Positions 35,228 through 43,986 of a stretch of DNA of 64,000 bases are shown here, piece after piece. Each line of letters opens with the position of its first letter. Position 1 is the first letter of the stretch. Source of the DNA: DATBLE01 sp963837265 (lineage in GTDB: Bacteria; Actinomycetota; Thermoleophilia; Gaiellales; Gaiellaceae); NCBI GenBank assembly GCA_963837265.1, contig CAWIMQ010000011.1, positions 285,959 to 349,958 on the forward strand. Reading direction: 5' to 3'. Both the position numbers and the translations under genes were made by a program. The notes under the pieces were generated by a model. That model was not told the origin of the DNA, ran no database searches, and worked only from the letters and a program-made list of their open reading frames with translations.

Positions 35228-38200
35228 GCGAGAGCAGACGTCTGGGCGGCGTACCAGCCGAGGCCCATCGCGGCGAACCGTTCGTTCGCCCGGTCGAGAA
35301 GCCCGCGGTCTCGGCGCAGCACCCCGAGCGCCCTCAGCGCGAACGGCTCCAGGTAGGTCGCGGGCTGGGCGTGGAGGAGCGCGTCTTCCTCCGCCTCCTC
35401 CGCCCGGCCCACGGCGAGGAGCGCGTCGAGGCGGGTCGCCACGCCGTTGACGTAGTTCCAGGTCGGCCAGCGCCACTTCTCCGAACCGGCGAGCAGCGCG
35501 TCGATACGGTTCAGGTCGCCTCGGATCAGAGCCAGCCGCGCGCGGAGCGCGTCGAGCCAGATCTCGTAGCCCTCGAAGCCGAGGGCCGCGGTCTCCGCTT
35601 CGAGCCGCTCCGCCTCGGCGTCGAGCCCGAGCGCCGCGCAGGCGACGGCGCACGCGAGGAGCGAGCGGGGGCTGTACACGCACGGCGTGTCGGCGTTGGC
35701 GGCGACGGCCCGCTCGATCTGTGCTTGCCGGCCGTGAAGCCGGTCCCACCGGCCCGCGGCCTCGTCGAGGGTGAGCAGGTTGCCGACTGCGTGGACGCAG
35801 TGATGGGGAGTGAGCCGGGCGGCGATCGCCTCGTGCCTGAGCGCCTGGGCCTCCGCCTCGTCGAGGTTCCCGAGCGCGAGCTCGGCGGTCGCCGCTCCCC
35901 AGTGGATCAGTGCGCGATGATCTGGATCGCCGAAGCGGTCGACGAGCTCGCGCCGGCGCCGGTCCCACTCGTACGCTCCTGCGAAGTCCGCCTCGCCCTG
36001 GTGGAGACCGAAGCACGTGAAGAAGCCGAACGAGCGGAGCTCGAGGTCGTCCAGCTGCTCGGCGATCGCCAGCGCCCGCTCGGCGGCGACTGCGTCGTCC
36101 TCGCGCATCGCCCTCGCGATCAGCGCGTACGCGCAGCCACGGCTGTCCGGCCCCGCAAGCTCGAGCGCCTGTTCGATCCAGCCGACGGCGATGGCGTCGT
36201 CGGGTGCCTTCCTCCACATGGCGCCTCGCATCGACGACTCGAACGAGAGCTCGCCGTAGAGCTCGCCCAGCGCCGCGGGGTCGGACGTGAGCTCGACCGC
36301 CCTCAACATCGCCTGCCAGTACGCCTCGCCGTCGAACTTGAGCGCATTCGCGCGTCCGATCTCCCGCCAGAGCAGGGCGTCGTCGGGGTCGAGCTCCGCA
36401 GCTCGACCGAGGTGTGCGAGCGCGTCGCCGAGGTCGAAGCGACCGACCGCGAGCTCCGCCGCCCGCCGGAGCCAGTGGAGGGCGGAGGCACGCAGGCGCG
36501 CGGCGTCGTGCTCGCGGTCGCGCCAGGCGAGGCCCGCGATCTCCGGGCTGACGGCTTCCGCGTAGTGGTAGGCGAGCGCGCCGGCCCGGCCGTCGCCCGG
36601 CTCGTCTGCTGCGAGCCAGTCGGCGTAGGCGGCATGGAGGCGGGCTCGACTCGCCTTCGGCAGGCCGGCGTATGCGACTTCCCGGGTGAGCGCATGCTTG
36701 AAGACGAGCTCCGGCTCGGTCGGCCGGATGAAGCCGCGCTCGACGAGCGTCCGGATCTCGGCGGCGGAGCCCGTGAGCACGGCCAGGGCCGCCGGCATGA
36801 ACGAACGGCCGATCACGGCAGCAGCCTGGAGCGCCTCCTTGGCCTCGCGCGAGAGCAGGTCGATGCGCGCTGCGAGCACGCCCTGCACCGAGTCCGGGAT
36901 TCCGAGGCTGTCGCCGGTGAGCTTCCAGCTCCCGTCCTGCCGCGCGAGCAGGTTCCGGTCGAGGAGCTCGGAGAGCACTTCCTCGATGAAGAACGGATTG
37001 CCGTCGGCGTGGCCGACCACGAGCGTGCGCGCCCGCTCGTCGAGCGGAGCGCCGAGGGCTCGGTCGACCAGCTCGCCCGCCTCGTCTTCGCCGAGCGGCT
37101 CGAGAGAGGCGGTCTCGCCGGGCGGGAGGCCCTCGCGCCCGGGCCGCGTGGTCCCGAGCACGAGCACCGGCCCTCGGGCCTCCGCAAGTACCCGTCCGAC
37201 CAGCTCGAGGAGCGGATCCGCCGCCCAGTGCAGGTCCTCGAGGACGAGCACCGCCGGGCCACGGGCACCGATCTCGGTCACGAGCCTGGTCCACTCGTCC
37301 TGCAGGGCGAGGACGGCGGCGCGCGGTTCGAGGTCTCGGGCGAAGTCGAGCCCGAGCGTCAGGCCCAGAATCTCGCGACCGGCGAGCTTCGCGAGCGCGG
37401 CGTCGCGAGTGTCTTCCTCGCGCAGGGCGAACTCCTGGCGCAGCACGTCGGCGAGCGGGCTGTAGGTCACGCTGCGTCCGTAGGAGAGGCAGCGGCCGAG
37501 GCGGAACGTCGTCGTGGCCGGCAGGCGCTCGCGGAACTCGCGGACGAGCGCGGTCTTTCCGAGCCCGGGCTCACCGGCCAGCAGCGTGAACCGCGGTCGG
37601 CCGTTCAGCCCGGCGAACGCGGCCTCCAACCACTCGAGCTCCCGGGCGCGGCCGACGAACGTGGTCTGCAGGCCGCGGCCGCCGCGAGGCCGCCGGGGCG
37701 TGAGCATCCGCAGAAGGCGGCGGCAGGCGACTCCGCCGGGCTTGCCTTTCGCCTCGATCGTCGCCGGGTTGTCGAACGCGAATGCCTCGCCGACCAGCGC
37801 CACGGTCCGCTCGCCGACCAGCACCTGGCCCGGCGCCGCCGCCTGCTCCAGCCGGGCGGCGACGTTGACCGCGTCACCGGTCGCGAACGAGCCCCCCTCC
37901 CGCGGCCTGCCGATCACCACCTCCCCGGAGTTGACCCCGATCCGCAGCGCCAGCCGGTCGCCGAAGAGCTCGCCGAGCCGCTCGGTCATCCACAGCGCGA
38001 CCTGCAGTGCGCGCTCGCCGTGATCCTCCTGCGCCGCCGGGGCCCCGAACACCGCCACCACCGCGTCGCCGATGAACTTCTCGACCGTTCCGCCGCCGAG
38101 GGCGATCTCGGCCTCCATCGCGTCGTAGAAGCGGTCGAGGAGATCGCGCGTGTATTCGGGGTCGAGCGACCCGCCCAGCTCGGTCGACCCGACCAGGTCG

Positions 38201-38232
38201 GCAAACAGGATGGTCGCGAGCTTGCGCTCCAT
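35218..38232 (-). CDS. class III adenylate/guanylate cyclase fused to AAA ATPase and TPR repeats
   Basis: A 1004-residue regulator. Residues 1-170 are a class III nucleotide cyclase with both metal Asps (D12 in LFADLVGST, D56 in KFIGDAVVAVFG) and the transition-state pair N123 and R127 in GDAVNVAARLE. Residues 190-470 form an AAA/STAND-type ATPase with Walker A GEPGLGKT (220-227) and Walker B VLVLEDLHWA. About 500-1000 is helical TPR-like. It senses an unknown signal through the repeats. The start follows a minus-strand promoter, TTGGAG, 18 bp, TAGACT, with the -10 ending 6 nt before the ATG. It converges with the amidohydrolase. Confidence 0.88.
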   Translation of the reverse strand: MERKLATILFADLVGSTELGGSLDPEYTRDLLDRFYDAMEAEIALGGGTVEKFIGDAVVAVFGAPAAQEDHGERALQVALWMTERLGELFGDRLALRIGVNSGEVVIGRPREGGSFATGDAVNVAARLEQAAAPGQVLVGERTVALVGEAFAFDNPATIEAKGKPGGVACRRLLRMLTPRRPRGGRGLQTTFVGRARELEWLEAAFAGLNGRPRFTLLAGEPGLGKTALVREFRERLPATTTFRLGRCLSYGRSVTYSPLADVLRQEFALREEDTRDAALAKLAGREILGLTLGLDFARDLEPRAAVLALQDEWTRLVTEIGARGPAVLVLEDLHWAADPLLELVGRVLAEARGPVLVLGTTRPGREGLPPGETASLEPLGEDEAGELVDRALGAPLDERARTLVVGHADGNPFFIEEVLSELLDRNLLARQDGSWKLTGDSLGIPDSVQGVLAARIDLLSREAKEALQAAAVIGRSFMPAALAVLTGSAAEIRTLVERGFIRPTEPELVFKHALTREVAYAGLPKASRARLHAAYADWLAADEPGDGRAGALAYHYAEAVSPEIAGLAWRDREHDAARLRASALHWLRRAAELAVGRFDLGDALAHLGRAAELDPDDALLWREIGRANALKFDGEAYWQAMLRAVELTSDPAALGELYGELSFESSMRGAMWRKAPDDAIAVGWIEQALELAGPDSRGCAYALIARAMREDDAVAAERALAIAEQLDDLELRSFGFFTCFGLHQGEADFAGAYEWDRRRRELVDRFGDPDHRALIHWGAATAELALGNLDEAEAQALRHEAIAARLTPHHCVHAVGNLLTLDEAAGRWDRLHGRQAQIERAVAANADTPCVYSPRSLLACAVACAALGLDAEAERLEAETAALGFEGYEIWLDALRARLALIRGDLNRIDALLAGSEKWRWPTWNYVNGVATRLDALLAVGRAEEAEEDALLHAQPATYLEPFALRALGVLRRDRGLLDRANERFAAMGLGWYAAQTSALAQA

Positions 38233-38238
38233 CGCACA

Positions 38239-38268
38239 AGTCTAGGAACCCCGTTAACGGAACTCCAA
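38239..38268 (-). promoter_or_regulatory. promoter of the cyclase/ATPase gene
   Basis: On the minus strand TTGGAG (38268-38263) and TAGACT (38244-38239) are spaced 18 bp apart. The -10 ends 6 nt before the start ATG, predicting a leaderless transcript. This is one of the clearer -35/-10 pairs in the window. Confidence 0.5.
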
Positions 38269-38431
38269 CTCCGCTCTCAGGAGCCTCTCAGCTTCGGCTG
38301 CGAGGGTACGGCCAGACGCCGACGACATCCTCCCTCCTCCTTCGGAGCCGGCGCACCAGCTACCGGCCGCCGCGACCGCCCTCCCGTCGAGGAACGAGCC
38401 CGCGGCGGCCGGTCGATCTATTCTTGACGGT

Positions 38432-39455
38432 GTGCTGAGCTTCGGCGTCACGATTCTGCCCGACCCGCCGTGGCAGCGGCTCGTCGAGCTGATGCAGCTG
38501 GCCGAGCGGGCAGGCTTCGACCACGGCTGGACGTACGACTCGCACGTGAACTGGCAGGAGCCGTACCCGCTGCTCACGCTCGCCGCGATGAACACCGAGC
38601 GGCTCCACCTCGGGCTGAACGTCACCAACCCCGGGACACGCGATCCGACGGTCACGGCGAGCGCGTTTGCCACCCTCCAGGACGTCTCCAACGGGCGGAT
38701 GGTGGTCGGCATCGGGCGCGGCGACTCCGCCCGGCGCCAGATCGGCCAGCAGCCGGTGAAGGTCGCCGAGTTCGAGGCGGCCTGCCGGATGCTGCGCGAG
38801 CTGATGAACGGCCGGCCGGTCGTGTGGAACGACACCGAGATCGAGTTGACGTGGGCGCGGGGGCGGCCGCAGATCCCCCTGTACGTCGCCGGCTACGGCC
38901 CGCGCGTGCTCGCGGTCGCCGGCCGCGTCGCCGACGGGGTGATCATCCAGCTCGCCGACCCGGAGATCGTCGAGTGGATCGTCGGGCAGGTGCGGGCGGC
39001 CGCGGAGGAGGCCGGGCGCGACCCGGCCGAGCTGAAGGTGATCGCCTGCGCGCCCGCGCACGTGGGCGACGACCTCGCGGACAGCTGCGAGCAGGTGCGC
39101 TGGTTCCCGGCGATGGTCTCCAACCACGTCTTCGACGTGCTCTCGAAGCACGACCCGGACGAGCTGCCCGCGGCGCTGACCGAGTACGTCTCGCGGATGA
39201 AGCGTGAACGCTACGACTACGCCGAGCACAGCCGGATGGGCGCGAGGCACGGCGAGCAGATCACGGACGAGACCTGCGAGCGCTTCTGCGTCCTCGGCCC
39301 GCCCGAGGCCCATGTCGAGAAGCTGCGCAGGCTCGAGGCCGTCAGGGGTCGACCAGTGGAACATCTACCTGATGACCTCGAAGCAGGAGGAGACCCTCCA
39401 GGCCTACGGCGATCGGGTGATTCCGGCGCTCGCCGGGGCGGCTCCGCGCGCCTAA
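38432..39455 (+). pseudogene. F420-dependent luciferase-like oxidoreductase (CPS_4087-type), one frameshift near the 3' end
   Basis: A LLM-class TIM-barrel enzyme that reads intact for about 300 codons: FGVTILPDPPWQRLVELMQ, FDHGWTYDSHVNWQEPYPLL, NVTNPGTRDPTVTASAFATL, MVVGIGRGDSARRQIG, LYVAGYGPRVLAVAGRVADG and HVEKLRRLEA. A +1 shift at about 39335-39345 (GCCGTCAGGGGTCG) then moves the true C-terminus (GVDQWNIYLMTSKQEE to ALAGAAPRA, stop 39453-39455) to another frame. Unshifted, the frame runs on into the next gene. The family uses F420 and occurs in F420 producers; its substrate is unknown to me. TATTCT at 38419-38424 ends 7 nt before the GTG. Mutation and assembly error are both possible. Confidence 0.7.
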
Positions 39456-39487
39456 GGCATCAGGCTCTTCCGGCCGATATCTCCACG

Positions 39488-41488
39488 GTGCACGCGGGTC
39501 ACCGGCCCCCGCCCGGATCGTTCGGAACGAGGCGCCTGGCGAGGGGCTGGACCGTCGTCGCGGTCGCCGGCCTGGCCGTGTTCGCCGCTCACACGCTGCT
39601 CGGCCCGCGGATGGGCCTGGAGGACTTCTTCGACCGCTGGCTCTACAACGCGCTCGTCCTCCTCGCCCTCGCCGCCTGCGTCGTCCGCGCGTGGCGGGTC
39701 CGGGCCGAGCGCGGCGCCTGGGTCGCGCTCAGCCTCGGCCTCGGGTCGTGGTCGGTCGCCGAGATCCTGTTCGATTTCGTCTACGGAGGCGACCCTCCGT
39801 ACCCGTCGGTCGCCGATGCGTTCTACCTCGCGTTCTACCCCGCCTGCTACGTCGCGCTGATGCTGCTCGTCCGCTCGCGGCTCTCGTCGTTCGGTCGCAC
39901 AGTCTGGCTCGACGGGGCGATGGCCGCGGTCGCCAGCGCAGCTCTCGGCGCGGTCTTCTTCGACGTCGCGCTGCGCGGCCCGCAGGGGAGCGAGGCGGTG
40001 ATCGTGACGAACCTCGCCTACCCGCTCGGGGACATCCTGCTGCTCTCGGCCGTCGTCGGCGTCTTCGTCCTCATCGGCTTCAGGCCCGACCTCACCTGGG
40101 CCCTGATCGGCGTCGGCCTCGCGGTCAGCGTGGCCGCGGACTGGATCTTCCTCTTCCAGTCCGCGACGGACAGCTACACGGAGGGCACGATCCTGGACGC
40201 GCTCTGGCCGGCGTCGCTGCTGCTCCTCTCCGCGGCCGCCTGGCAGGAACCCAGACGCCTGGCCGTCCCGCTCCAGGGGCGGCCGCTGATCGCCACCCCG
40301 CTCGTCTGCGGCCTGGCCGGGCTCGGGATCCTCACCTACGACCACTTCCACCGCCTCAACGTCCTCGCGGTCACGCTCGCGGGCGCGACGATCGTCGCGG
40401 TGATCGTGCGCACGGTCATGACGTTCAGGGAGAACGCCCGGTTCCTCGAGCTCGTGCGCGTCCACGCGGTCACCGACTCGCTGACCGGTCTCGGCAACCG
40501 GCGGCTTCTCGTCGACGACCTGGCGCGGGCGCTCGAGGACGGGGCGGCCTCGGGCAGGCGCCTGCTGGCGATCTTCGATCTCGACGGCTTCAAGCTCTAC
40601 AACGACACGTTCGGGCATCCGGCGGGAGACGCACTCCTCGCGCGGATTGCCGCGGGTCTGGAGACGGCGACGAGCCCGCTCGGCTCCTGCTACCGCCTGG
40701 GCGGCGACGAGTTCTGCGTGCTCGCCGACGTGCCGCCCGACGAGGTCGAGCCGTTCCTGGGGGCGGCCTCGCGGGCGCTCGGCGAGGAGGGCGAGGGGTT
40801 CACGGTCACCGCCTCGTTCGGGGCCGTGCTCCTTCCCGACGAGGCGTCCACGTCGAGCGACGTGCTCCGCCTCGCCGATCAGCGCCTCTACGCCCAGAAG
40901 CGGGCCAGGGCCAGTCGCGGCTCGCCTCACGAGATGCTCCTCGAGGCCCTGTACGCGCGCCAGCCCGACATGCGGGGGCACACCCAGAGCGTTGCGGAGA
41001 GCGCCGTCGCGGTCGGCTCGGCGCTCGGACTCACGGCCTCCGAGCTCGAGGATCTCCACCTTGCCGCCCGGCTGCACGACGTCGGCAAGCTCGCGATTCC
41101 GGACGCCGTGCTCCAGAAGCCGGGTCCGCTCGAAGCCGGAGAGTGGGCGTTCGTCAAGGAGCACACCGTGATCGGGGAGCGGATCCTCGCCGCGGTGCCC
41201 ACCTGGAGGGGAGTCGGGAAGATCGTCCGGGGAACGCACGAGCGCTGGGACGGCGCCGGTTATCCCGACCGGGTGGAGGGGACGGAGATCCCGCTCGCGG
41301 CACGCATCATCGCGGTCTGCGACGCGTACTCGGCGATGACCTCGGAGCGCCCGTACCGGAGGAAGGTCGACCACGAGGTCGCGCTCGACGAGCTCAGGCG
41401 CTGCTCCGGTACCCAGTTCGACCCCGAGGTCGTCACTGCGTTCTGCGCCGAGGAGGCGTACGCCGAGGGCCGGTCGAACGCGGCCTAG
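39488..41488 (+). CDS. membrane-bound GGDEF + HD-GYP protein (cyclic di-GMP synthesis and breakdown)
   Basis: A 666-residue protein with about eight hydrophobic segments in residues 20-310 and no recognisable periplasmic sensor. The GGDEF domain (about 325-475) has an intact active site GGDEF at 405-409, preceded by LAIFDLDGFKLYNDTFGHPAGD. A HD-GYP phosphodiesterase domain (about 480-655) has the HD pair at H530-D531 (LHDVGKLAIPD) and the HERWDGAGYPDR motif. Both outputs look catalytically complete, so the protein could switch direction. The GTG at 39488 is chosen; the frame is open further upstream only because of the shift in the preceding gene. Confidence 0.85.
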   Translation: MHAGHRPPPGSFGTRRLARGWTVVAVAGLAVFAAHTLLGPRMGLEDFFDRWLYNALVLLALAACVVRAWRVRAERGAWVALSLGLGSWSVAEILFDFVYGGDPPYPSVADAFYLAFYPACYVALMLLVRSRLSSFGRTVWLDGAMAAVASAALGAVFFDVALRGPQGSEAVIVTNLAYPLGDILLLSAVVGVFVLIGFRPDLTWALIGVGLAVSVAADWIFLFQSATDSYTEGTILDALWPASLLLLSAAAWQEPRRLAVPLQGRPLIATPLVCGLAGLGILTYDHFHRLNVLAVTLAGATIVAVIVRTVMTFRENARFLELVRVHAVTDSLTGLGNRRLLVDDLARALEDGAASGRRLLAIFDLDGFKLYNDTFGHPAGDALLARIAAGLETATSPLGSCYRLGGDEFCVLADVPPDEVEPFLGAASRALGEEGEGFTVTASFGAVLLPDEASTSSDVLRLADQRLYAQKRARASRGSPHEMLLEALYARQPDMRGHTQSVAESAVAVGSALGLTASELEDLHLAARLHDVGKLAIPDAVLQKPGPLEAGEWAFVKEHTVIGERILAAVPTWRGVGKIVRGTHERWDGAGYPDRVEGTEIPLAARIIAVCDAYSAMTSERPYRRKVDHEVALDELRRCSGTQFDPEVVTAFCAEEAYAEGRSNAA

Positions 41489-41523
41489 CGATTCTTCGGC
41501 TCACGGCCGTCTACCGTAGCGGT

Positions 41524-42618
41524 GTGCTCCGCCGTCTCCCGATCGCGGCTGCAGCCGCCGTCCTGGCGACGTGCGCCGCGGCGTCCGCTTCTCGCACCGG
41601 TCTGCCTCCCGCCGAGGGTCGCCTCGACCTCGTCGCCTTTCCCGGCTACGCGGAGGCCGGCGGCGACGACCCGCGAGTGAACTGGGTCACTCCCTTCGTC
41701 CAGCAGACCGGCTGCAAGGTCCACGTCCGGACGGTCCGCAGCTCGACCGAGCTGCTCGACGTGGTCGCGCACGGAAGCTACGACGGCGCCGCCGCATTCG
41801 GCGACGTCACCCAGGTCCTGACCGGCGGGCACGAGGTCCTGCCGATCGACACGCGGCTGATCCCGGCCTACGCGGCGGTCTACCCGGCGCTCCAGCGGCT
41901 GCCCCAGAATCGCGAGCACGGAGCGGTCGTCGGCGTCCCCCACGGCCGCGGTGCCGACCTGCTCCTCTGGCGCACCGACCGTGTCCGGCCGGCGCCGACG
42001 AGCTGGGGCGTGCTCTTCGGCCATCGGTATGCCGGCCGGGTCGGGCTCTACGACGCGGCGATCACCCTCGCGGACGCCGCGATCCACCTGGGCTACCCGA
42101 ATCCGTACGAGCTCGACTCGAAGCAGTTCCGCGCCGCCGTCCGGCTTGCGGCCGAGCAGCGCGCGGACGCCGGTCTCTACTGGCAGGACCTGACGAGCGC
42201 CCTCGCCCACTACACGGGCGGCGACGCGCTGGTCGGCGAGGCCTCGCCGCGCCTGGCGGCCCTCCTCCACGCCGACCAGGTCCCCGTCGCGACGGCCGTG
42301 CCCGCGGGCTCCACCGCGCGCTCGGCGTCCTGGATGCTCCTGGCCCGCGGGCGCCACCCCGGCTGCATGTACCGCTGGCTCGACTACATCCTCTCGGGGA
42401 AGGCGAACGCCGCGTCCTCCCGCTACCTCGCCGAGGCGCCTGCGTCGCCGGCCGCATGCGCGTACATGGACTGCCCCGCCGTCCACGCCGGCGACGAGGC
42501 CTGGTGGTCGCGCCTCTCGTTCTGGCGAACGCCGCAGCACGACTGCCACGACGCGCGCGGCACGGCGTGCGCCGACTGGTTCGACTGGTCGAGCGCCTGG
42601 GCGCTGATCCGGGGCTGA
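41524..42618 (+). CDS. PotD-like extracellular solute-binding protein paralogue without its own transporter
   Basis: A 364-residue exported protein with signal peptide VLRRLPIAAAAAVLATCAAA. It is clearly a relative of the PotD-like protein at 44989: DSKQFRAAVRLAAEQ, CMYRWLDYILSGKANA and FWRTPQHDC correspond one-to-one with segments there. It lies upstream of gabT rather than beside a permease and may serve the potABC system downstream. TACCGT (41512-41517) ends 6 nt before the GTG start. Ligand is probably a polyamine or omega-amino acid. Confidence 0.75.
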   Translation: MLRRLPIAAAAAVLATCAAASASRTGLPPAEGRLDLVAFPGYAEAGGDDPRVNWVTPFVQQTGCKVHVRTVRSSTELLDVVAHGSYDGAAAFGDVTQVLTGGHEVLPIDTRLIPAYAAVYPALQRLPQNREHGAVVGVPHGRGADLLLWRTDRVRPAPTSWGVLFGHRYAGRVGLYDAAITLADAAIHLGYPNPYELDSKQFRAAVRLAAEQRADAGLYWQDLTSALAHYTGGDALVGEASPRLAALLHADQVPVATAVPAGSTARSASWMLLARGRHPGCMYRWLDYILSGKANAASSRYLAEAPASPAACAYMDCPAVHAGDEAWWSRLSFWRTPQHDCHDARGTACADWFDWSSAWALIRG

Positions 42619-42669
42619 GGCGACCTCGGGCGGTAAGCGGCGGCGAAACAGGCGATAATCCGCGATCCG

Positions 42670-43986
42670 GTGGCACTCCGCCAAGAGAACGAGACCGACC
42701 GGATCGTCGCCGCCCGCGAGCGCTACGTCGCCCGCGGGATCGGGACGACCGGGCTCGTCGTCGCCCGCGCGGAAGGCGCGCGCGTCTGGGACGTGGACGG
42801 GCGCGAGTACATCGACTTCGCCGGGGGCATCGCCTGCCAGAACACCGGCCACGGCTTCCCGGCGGCGGTCGCGGCGATCCACGAGCAGGCCGACCGCTAC
42901 CTGCACCAGTGCTTCATGGTCGGCCTGTACGAGCCCTACGTCGAGGTCTGCCGCCGGCTTGCCGAGCTCTCTCCCTGCGGGGGCGGCGAACAGCGCAGCA
43001 TCCTGGTGAGCTCGGGCGCGGAGGCGATCGAGAACGCGGTCAAGATCGCCCGGGCCGCGACCGGCCGGCCGGCGGTCGTCGTCTTCGACAACTCCTTCCA
43101 CGGCCGGACGCTGCTGACGATGACGATGACCGGCAACGTCAAGTACAAGCACGGCTTCGGCCCCTTCGCGCCCGAGGTCTACCGTGCTCCGGCGCCGTAC
43201 CCGTACAGGGGTGTCTCCTCCGCAGACGCGATCGCCGGCCTCGAGCACCTCTTCGCGACCGATGTCGCTCCCGACACCGTCGCCTGCGTCGTGCTCGAGC
43301 CCGTGCAGGGCGAGGGCGGCTTCATCCCGATGCCCGAGGACTTCCCGGGTCGTCTGCGCGAGGTGTGCGACCGGCACGGGATCCTGTACGTGGACGACGA
43401 GGTGCAGAGCGGGGTCGGCCGCACCGGGCCCGTGTGGGCGATCGAGCACTACGCTGCGTCTCCCGCCGGCTCCGTCCAGCCTAGGCCGGTCGAGCCCGAC
43501 CTGCTCGTCTCCGGAAAGTCGCTCGGGGGCGGGCTTCCGCTCGCCGGGGTCACCGGCCGGGCCGAGGTGATGGACGCCGTCTCGCCCGGCGGCCTGGGCG
43601 GGACCTTCGGCGGCAACCCGCTTTCCTGCGCAGCCGCCGTCGCCGTCCTCGACGAGGTGGCGACGCCGGGCTTCCGCGAGCGCGCCGACGAGGTCGGCCG
43701 GACCGTCCGGGCCCGGCTCGACGCGGTCGGCGCCCGCCTCGACTCCGTCGGAGAGGTCCGCGGGCTCGGGCCGATGCTCGCTGTCGAGTTCGCCGAGCGG
43801 ACGGCGGCCCGGGCGCAGGCGGCGACCGCCGCCGCCCGCGAGCGCGGCCTGATCCTGCTCTCGTGCGGCGTCCACGGCAACGTCGTCCGGCTGCTCCCGC
43901 CGCTCCTCGTGCCCGACGAGGACCTCGAGCGGGGGCTCGACCTCCTGGAGGAGTCGCTTGCCGACGCAGACCGAGCCCCAGCCTAG
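42670..43986 (+). CDS. gabT: 4-aminobutyrate/omega-amino acid aminotransferase
   Basis: A 438-residue class III PLP enzyme with GabT features: YIDFAGGIACQNTGHG, SSGAEAIENAVKIARAATGR, NSFHGRTLLTMTMTGNVKYKHGFGPF and the PLP lysine in VSGKSLGGGLPLAGV. DDEVQSGVGRTG carries the PLP Asp. It converts GABA and 2-oxoglutarate to succinate semialdehyde and glutamate; 5-aminovalerate is also possible. GATAAT (42654-42659) precedes the GTG start by 10 nt. Its 3' end overlaps potA by 29 bp, tying GABA use to the transporter. Confidence 0.88.
   Translation: MALRQENETDRIVAARERYVARGIGTTGLVVARAEGARVWDVDGREYIDFAGGIACQNTGHGFPAAVAAIHEQADRYLHQCFMVGLYEPYVEVCRRLAELSPCGGGEQRSILVSSGAEAIENAVKIARAATGRPAVVVFDNSFHGRTLLTMTMTGNVKYKHGFGPFAPEVYRAPAPYPYRGVSSADAIAGLEHLFATDVAPDTVACVVLEPVQGEGGFIPMPEDFPGRLREVCDRHGILYVDDEVQSGVGRTGPVWAIEHYAASPAGSVQPRPVEPDLLVSGKSLGGGLPLAGVTGRAEVMDAVSPGGLGGTFGGNPLSCAAAVAVLDEVATPGFRERADEVGRTVRARLDAVGARLDSVGEVRGLGPMLAVEFAERTAARAQAATAAARERGLILLSCGVHGNVVRLLPPLLVPDEDLERGLDLLEESLADADRAPA

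Noticed and set aside
32534..37294. Very long antisense open frame (about 1586 codons) on the minus strand
   Set aside because: It is Arg/Gly/Ala-rich, lies opposite several well-identified genes, and is the usual third-position artefact of high-GC DNA.
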